Program-made: the position numbers and the translations under genes | The notes under the pieces: generated by a model | Seen by the model: the letters and a program-made list of their open reading frames with translations, nothing else | Databases searched by the model: none | Told to the model about the DNA's origin: nothing | In this document: piece after piece, positions 21,419-25,238 of the stretch | How positions within the stretch are numbered: position 1 is the first letter of the stretch | Layout of the letters: every line of letters starts with the position of its first letter | DNA from: JBBRHH01 sp038222915 | Lineage (GTDB): Bacteria; Planctomycetota; Phycisphaerae; Tepidisphaerales; Tepidisphaeraceae | Length of the DNA stretch: 25,238 nucleotides | Direction of reading: 5' to 3' | Assembly: GCA_038222915.1 (NCBI GenBank) | Contig: JBBRHH010000010.1 | Coordinates: forward strand, 1 to 25,238

Positions 21419-23896
21419 ATGAAACTCCAGGCATTTGTTATCGCCATCCTTCTCGCCGCCGCCAACGTCTGCGTCGCCGAAGACGCCGCCGTCACCTTCC
21501 GCACGCGCGTCCTCCCCGTTCTCGACGCCCACTGCACCAAATGCCACGGCGTCGAAAAACAAAAAGCAAAACTCAGCCTCGCAGGCCCACGCAAACCCGA
21601 ACAGCTCGGCGCGGAGCGAGACCTCTTCTTCCACGTCCTCGACAAACTCGAAGCCGGCGAAATGCCGCCGGAAGATGAAGCCAAATTATCCGACGCCGAA
21701 CGCAAAACAATCATCGACTGGGTCCGCGGCGACTTCACCGATCTCCAGATCGCCAACCAGCGCCGCGACGGCCGCAGCAAGCTCCGCCGCCTCAACCGCG
21801 CCGAGTACGCCAACACCATCCAGGACATCTTCGGAATCCGCCCAACCGTAGGCCTCGATCTCCCCGAGGACGGCCGCGTCGACGGCTACGACAAAGTCAG
21901 CGCCGCCCTCCCCCTCTCCGCCAGCGGCGCAGGCGGCTATCTCCGCATGTCCGAAGAAATCCTCAATTGGATGATTCGATACGTCCCCAAACAAAAAGCC
22001 CCCGCCATACCCTTGGCCAGCACCGGCCCGCTCGATCCAACCCGCACCTCCCACGTCCTCGCCCAGGAGAGTGGCCAATCCGCCGGCCAAAACACCGTCC
22101 TCGAAGACCACACCATCGTCTCCTACAACTCCGACACCAACTCCGGCCGCTTCGACTACGGCACCCGCATCCCCGGCATGCACCGCATCCGCATCTCCGT
22201 CTACGGCTACCAGACCGACAAGCCTCTCCCCTTCGGCATCTACGTCGGCCACACCTCCGCCTACCCGCAAATCCTCGACCTCGCCAAAATCCTCGAAGCT
22301 TCTCCCGGCAAACCCACCGTCATCGAAACCGAGATCTATCTCAGAACCAGTGACCTCAACGACCGCGCCGCCGTCGGTGACAGCATCCGCCTCATCCCCT
22401 ACGGCCTCGGCGTCCCCGTCCCCAAAAACTCCAAGGCCGAAGGCTACAAAGGCCCAGGCCTCGCCTGCCAGTGGATCGACGTCGAAGAACCCGAAGTTCC
22501 CCTCTCCGGCGATCGCTGGCTCACCGCCGATTTCCCCAAAGCCCTCGACGAAGAACTCCGCAACACCCACAACGCCCCCTTCGATCAGCGCCCCGTTCTG
22601 ACGCCCGCCAATCCCAAAAAGCCAAACCAGTCCAAGTCCGTCAATCGCCAGGAATTCCTGGCCATCATGGAAGCAACCTTCAAGCGCATCGGCGCACGCT
22701 TCTACCGCCGCGACCTCACCCGCCCCGAGCTCGATCAGATCCTCTCCGACATTACCAAGCAGCTCGACGCCGGCGCACCAATGGAAAAGCCGTTCCTCGA
22801 TCAAGTCTCCCAGATGATGACCTCGCCGGACTTTCTCTGCGTCATCGAGAAGCCCGGCAAGCTCTCCAACTTCGCCCTCGCCTCGCGCCTCGCCTACTTC
22901 CTCTGGAACTCCACCCCCGACGAGCAACTGCTCGAAGCCGCGCGCAAAAATCAGTTGAACAACCCAAAGGTCCTGCATGACCAGACTGAGCGCATGTTAA
23001 AGGACCCCAGGTCCGCCCGCTTCGTCACCGACTTCGTCAACCAATGGCTCGGCCTCCGCGCCCTCGACGACACCTCCCCCGACAAAAACCTCTACCCCGA
23101 ATACGACGAGTTCCTAAAACTCTCCAGCGCCATGGAGACCGAGGCCTTCTTCCGCCGCTGTCTCACTGAAAACCTCAGCGTCAAAAACTTCGTAGCCGCC
23201 CCCTGGGTCCTCGCCAACGATCGCCTCGCCAAACTCTACGGCCTCGAAAACGTAGCTGGCCCCCAACTCCGCGAAGTCCCCCTCCCCGACGGCTCCCCCT
23301 ACGGCGGCCTCTGGACCCAGTCGGCCGTCCTCAAAGTCACCGCCAACGGCACCAACACCTCCCCCGTAAAGCGCGGCCGCTGGGTCGCCGAGCGCCTGCT
23401 CGGAATCCCCATCCCGCCGCCGCCCCCCAACATCAAACCTGTAGACCCCGACACGCGCGGCGCAAAGACCCTGCGCGAACAACTCGCCCTCCACAGTTCC
23501 GACGCCAGCTGCGCCGCCTGCCACGCCAAGTTCGACCCCTACGGCTTCGCCCTCGAAAGCTTCGACGTCACCGGCGGCTACCGAAAAAACTTCCGCCAGC
23601 TACAGCCGGGCAAGACGACCTGGCGCGAAGGCCTCCCAGTAGACTGCAGCGGAAAAACCCCCGACGGCCAACCCTTCTCCGGAATAGTCGAGCTTCGCCA
23701 ATCCCTGGCCAAAAAGCCCGACCAACTGGCCAGAGGCGTAACCCGCCACCTCATCACCTACGCCACAGGAACCCCACCCACAGTCCTCGATCAGCCGGCA
23801 ATAGAAAAAATAATAAAATCCACCACCCCCGAAGACTACGGCCTCCGCTCCCTGATCCACGCACTAATTCAAAGCGAAATCTTCCAAAACAAATAA
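21419..23896 (+). CDS. Multidomain DUF1587/DUF1595/DUF1592/DUF1588/DUF1585 cytochrome protein
   Basis: The 825-residue product has a signal peptide (MKLQAFVIAILLAAANVCVAED). In order: planctomycete cytochrome C domain with C39TKCH43 and LSLAGPRKP; DUF1587 (LRRLNRAEYANTIQDIFGI, about 120-140); a strand-rich middle (about 200-370, HTIVSYNSDTNSGRFDYG) that may be a carbohydrate-binding-like domain; DUF1595 (FKRIGARFYRRDLTRPELDQIL, about 420); DUF1592 (LASRLAYFLWNSTPDEQLL, about 485, to the WLGLRALD region); DUF1588 with a second heme motif, C698AACH702, followed by KFDPYGFALESFD; DUF1585 at the C-terminus (RHLITYATG and LIHALIQSEIFQNK). It lies seven bases after its usual DUF1552 partner. Expected to be a periplasmic electron-transfer or oxidative protein; substrate unknown. 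The insertion sequence begins immediately after its TAA stop, which leaves the C-terminus intact. Confidence 0.95.
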   Translation: MKLQAFVIAILLAAANVCVAEDAAVTFRTRVLPVLDAHCTKCHGVEKQKAKLSLAGPRKPEQLGAERDLFFHVLDKLEAGEMPPEDEAKLSDAERKTIIDWVRGDFTDLQIANQRRDGRSKLRRLNRAEYANTIQDIFGIRPTVGLDLPEDGRVDGYDKVSAALPLSASGAGGYLRMSEEILNWMIRYVPKQKAPAIPLASTGPLDPTRTSHVLAQESGQSAGQNTVLEDHTIVSYNSDTNSGRFDYGTRIPGMHRIRISVYGYQTDKPLPFGIYVGHTSAYPQILDLAKILEASPGKPTVIETEIYLRTSDLNDRAAVGDSIRLIPYGLGVPVPKNSKAEGYKGPGLACQWIDVEEPEVPLSGDRWLTADFPKALDEELRNTHNAPFDQRPVLTPANPKKPNQSKSVNRQEFLAIMEATFKRIGARFYRRDLTRPELDQILSDITKQLDAGAPMEKPFLDQVSQMMTSPDFLCVIEKPGKLSNFALASRLAYFLWNSTPDEQLLEAARKNQLNNPKVLHDQTERMLKDPRSARFVTDFVNQWLGLRALDDTSPDKNLYPEYDEFLKLSSAMETEAFFRRCLTENLSVKNFVAAPWVLANDRLAKLYGLENVAGPQLREVPLPDGSPYGGLWTQSAVLKVTANGTNTSPVKRGRWVAERLLGIPIPPPPPNIKPVDPDTRGAKTLREQLALHSSDASCAACHAKFDPYGFALESFDVTGGYRKNFRQLQPGKTTWREGLPVDCSGKTPDGQPFSGIVELRQSLAKKPDQLARGVTRHLITYATGTPPTVLDQPAIEKIIKSTTPEDYGLRSLIHALIQSEIFQNK

Positions 23897-25238
23897 GGCT
23901 CTTCCCGTAAGTGTGTGGGTGAAAATCTAGCCAAAAGTCTGTTTGACGCTGCTTTTTTCGATGTTTTTGCTCTATCCACAATCCTCGGAAACTGGCATGA
24001 AAAGGCAATGTCGATTTTCCGTCGGTTTCGGCGTCTGTGGGACACATACCGGTTTCCCGGTTTCCGCCCTCTGTCGACGATCATTGGCGTCTTCGGCGAT
24101 CCCAAAGCTCGCGTGCTCACGCTCGTCCGGCGCTCAAAAAAACGCGTTGCGGCGAGTGCGGCCGGACGCAGAGCGGATGGTACGATCGCAAGACGCAAAG
24201 GGTCCGCGATCTGTCCAGCGGCGACACTCGCGTCTATCTGGACGTGGAGGTTCGGCGGATCAATTGCCGGAAGTGCGGCAAAGTGAAGCGGGAGAAACTC
24301 GACTGGCTGGCGGACCATCCGCTCTACACCAAACGCTTCGCCTTCTTCGTTGGACGCCGATGTCGCGAGTCGAGCATCAAAGCCGTGGCCGACGAACTGG
24401 CGTTGCATTGGGACACGGTCAAGGCGCTGGACAAGCAGTACATGCAGGAGCAATTGCGGCGAGCGGGGACGCCCGGGCCGCGAGCGGTCGGGATCGACGA
24501 GGTGTCGGTCGGCAAAGGGCATCAGTACCGGATCGTGGTCAGCGATCTGCTGCGGCGAAGAGCGATCTGGTTCGGGGGAACGGGCCGGACCGAAGCGGAC
24601 CTGGATCTGTTCTTTCAATGGCTGGGACCCCGCAAATCCAAGGGGATTCGCGTCGTGGTGATGGACATGTGGAAGCCCTTCCGCGTCTCGACTCTCAAGG
24701 CCGGCAATGCGCCGCAGGCGTCCATTCTTTACGACAAGTTCCACATCCTGCGGCATCTTGGCGAGGCGATCGACGCGGTCCGCAAAAGCGAATACAAACG
24801 GGTCAGCGGCGAAGATCGCCGGTTCATCAAGGGACAGAAGTACACGCTGCTGAGCCATCGGGAGAATCTCAACAGCAAGGGCCGCGAGTCGCTCAAGCGG
24901 CTGCTGTCGGCCAACAAGCGGTTGAACACCGCATACCTCTTGAAGGAGTCTTTCTCGCAGTTGTGGGACTACCGCTCCGAAGGGTGGGCCAGGCGGTTCT
25001 TCGCCAACTGGCGCGACGCCCTCAAGTGGCAGCGGCTGGGGCCGTTCGAGAAGTTCGCGGAGATGATCGACAACCATTGGGATGGCATCGCCTCTTTCTG
25101 CCGGTCCGAAAACAAGGGCGTGCCGCTCGGCTTCGTCGAGGGCTTGAACAACAAAATCCGCGTCTACCAACGACGGGCCTACGGCCTGCGCGATGAGGAG
25201 TACCTTCGGCTCAAAATCCTCACCAGCACCCTCAAGCC
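23897..25238 (+). mobile_element. ISL3-family insertion sequence, left part
   Basis: The left end is placed at GGCTCTTCCCGTAAG (23897 onward), since ISL3 elements typically start with GGCTCTT-like inverted repeats, and the coding part within is an ISL3 transposase. The right end lies beyond the window. ISL3 elements usually make 8-bp target duplications; the eight bases before the element, ACAAATAA (23889-23896), are the predicted one and include the stop codon of the preceding gene. The coding strand has more G than the native genes, as expected of foreign DNA. Confidence 0.75.
24008..25238 (+). CDS. tnpA: ISL3-family transposase, split by a -1 frame change at A7 (partial)
   Basis: The first frame starts at ATG 24008 (MSIFRRFRRLWDTYRF) and runs through FGDPKARVLTLVRRSKK to an A7 run at 24136-24142; alone it stops at 24286. 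After the run the protein continues in the -1 frame as CGECGR (24148 on), with a zinc-finger pair (CGEC and CRKC), DHPLYTKRFAFF, the catalytic aspartates of GIDEVSVGKG and VVMDMWKPF, and the glutamate of VEGLNNKIRVYQRRAYGL, the DDE set of ISL3 transposases. The -1 frame is open to the end of the window. Either one A has been lost, making a pseudogene, or the run A-AAA-AAA, which is in exact slippery phase, directs programmed frameshifting. The enzyme would move the element by DDE transposition. Confidence 0.8.

Noticed and set aside
24010..24036. Another 11-bp GTCGGTT-type array
   Set aside because: Only two cores are in phase and the stretch encodes the transposase N-terminus, so it is taken as chance.
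23869..25170. Long open frames on both strands over the insertion sequence (433 codons minus, 417 codons plus)
   Set aside because: Neither has transposase motifs; the DDE and zinc-finger motifs are in a different plus frame that runs out of the window.

Overview
The window looks like a chromosomal segment of a planctomycete, possibly of the Phycisphaerae type. The marks are a DUF1552 protein next to a PSCyt1/DUF1587/1595/1592/1588/1585 protein, several secreted PQQ-type beta-propellers with CxxCH cytochrome motifs, a pseudopilin with an H-X9-DG tail, and a membrane protein ending in a CxxC zinc ribbon. Gene assignments rest on reading motifs; no database search was possible. No rRNA, tRNA or CRISPR array was seen.

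Layout. Positions 1-4785 hold a minus-strand gene string: amidohydrolase, glucose/sorbosone-dehydrogenase-like protein fused to a diheme region, PQQ-like propeller, and the 5' end of a possible methyltransferase. Positions 4999-7263 hold plus-strand small and envelope genes: a DUF3309 peptide, a HEAT-repeat membrane protein, a pseudopilin and a lipoprotein. Positions 7384-11571 hold a large secreted beta-propeller diheme protein followed by a phytanoyl-CoA-dioxygenase-like protein. A convergent PQQ-like propeller with a helical insertion lies at 11695-13515. Positions 13809-16204 hold two secreted proteins of unknown function. A TIR-domain protein lies at 16219-17337 (minus), divergent from a small basic protein of unknown family (17578-17973) and a zinc-ribbon membrane protein; a broken second copy of the small gene follows at 18720-18849. 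Positions 20149-23896 hold the DUF1552 - DUF1592-type operon. Immediately after its stop codon an ISL3-type insertion sequence begins and runs off the window.

Most striking is the 1.1 kb before the DUF1552 gene. It carries three copies of a 215-bp unit. Each begins with ten direct repeats of 11 bp (core TCGGT or a variant), has an ACTTG element exactly 57 bp after the last core, and ends in a TTTTGCGCAC-like motif about 100 bp after it. Spacing is kept while sequence has drifted, which suggests a structure or a protein array rather than recent copying. A near-consensus promoter stands upstream. Other points of interest are a transposase split across a perfectly phased A-AAA-AAA slippery site and a hairpin plus short leader ORF before the TIR gene.

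Functionally, most large genes encode exported proteins of the oxidative, heme- and PQQ-related type that planctomycetes carry in many paralogues, probably for periplasmic oxidation of sugars or other organics. Their substrates cannot be told from sequence. The TIR section looks like accessory, defence-type DNA.
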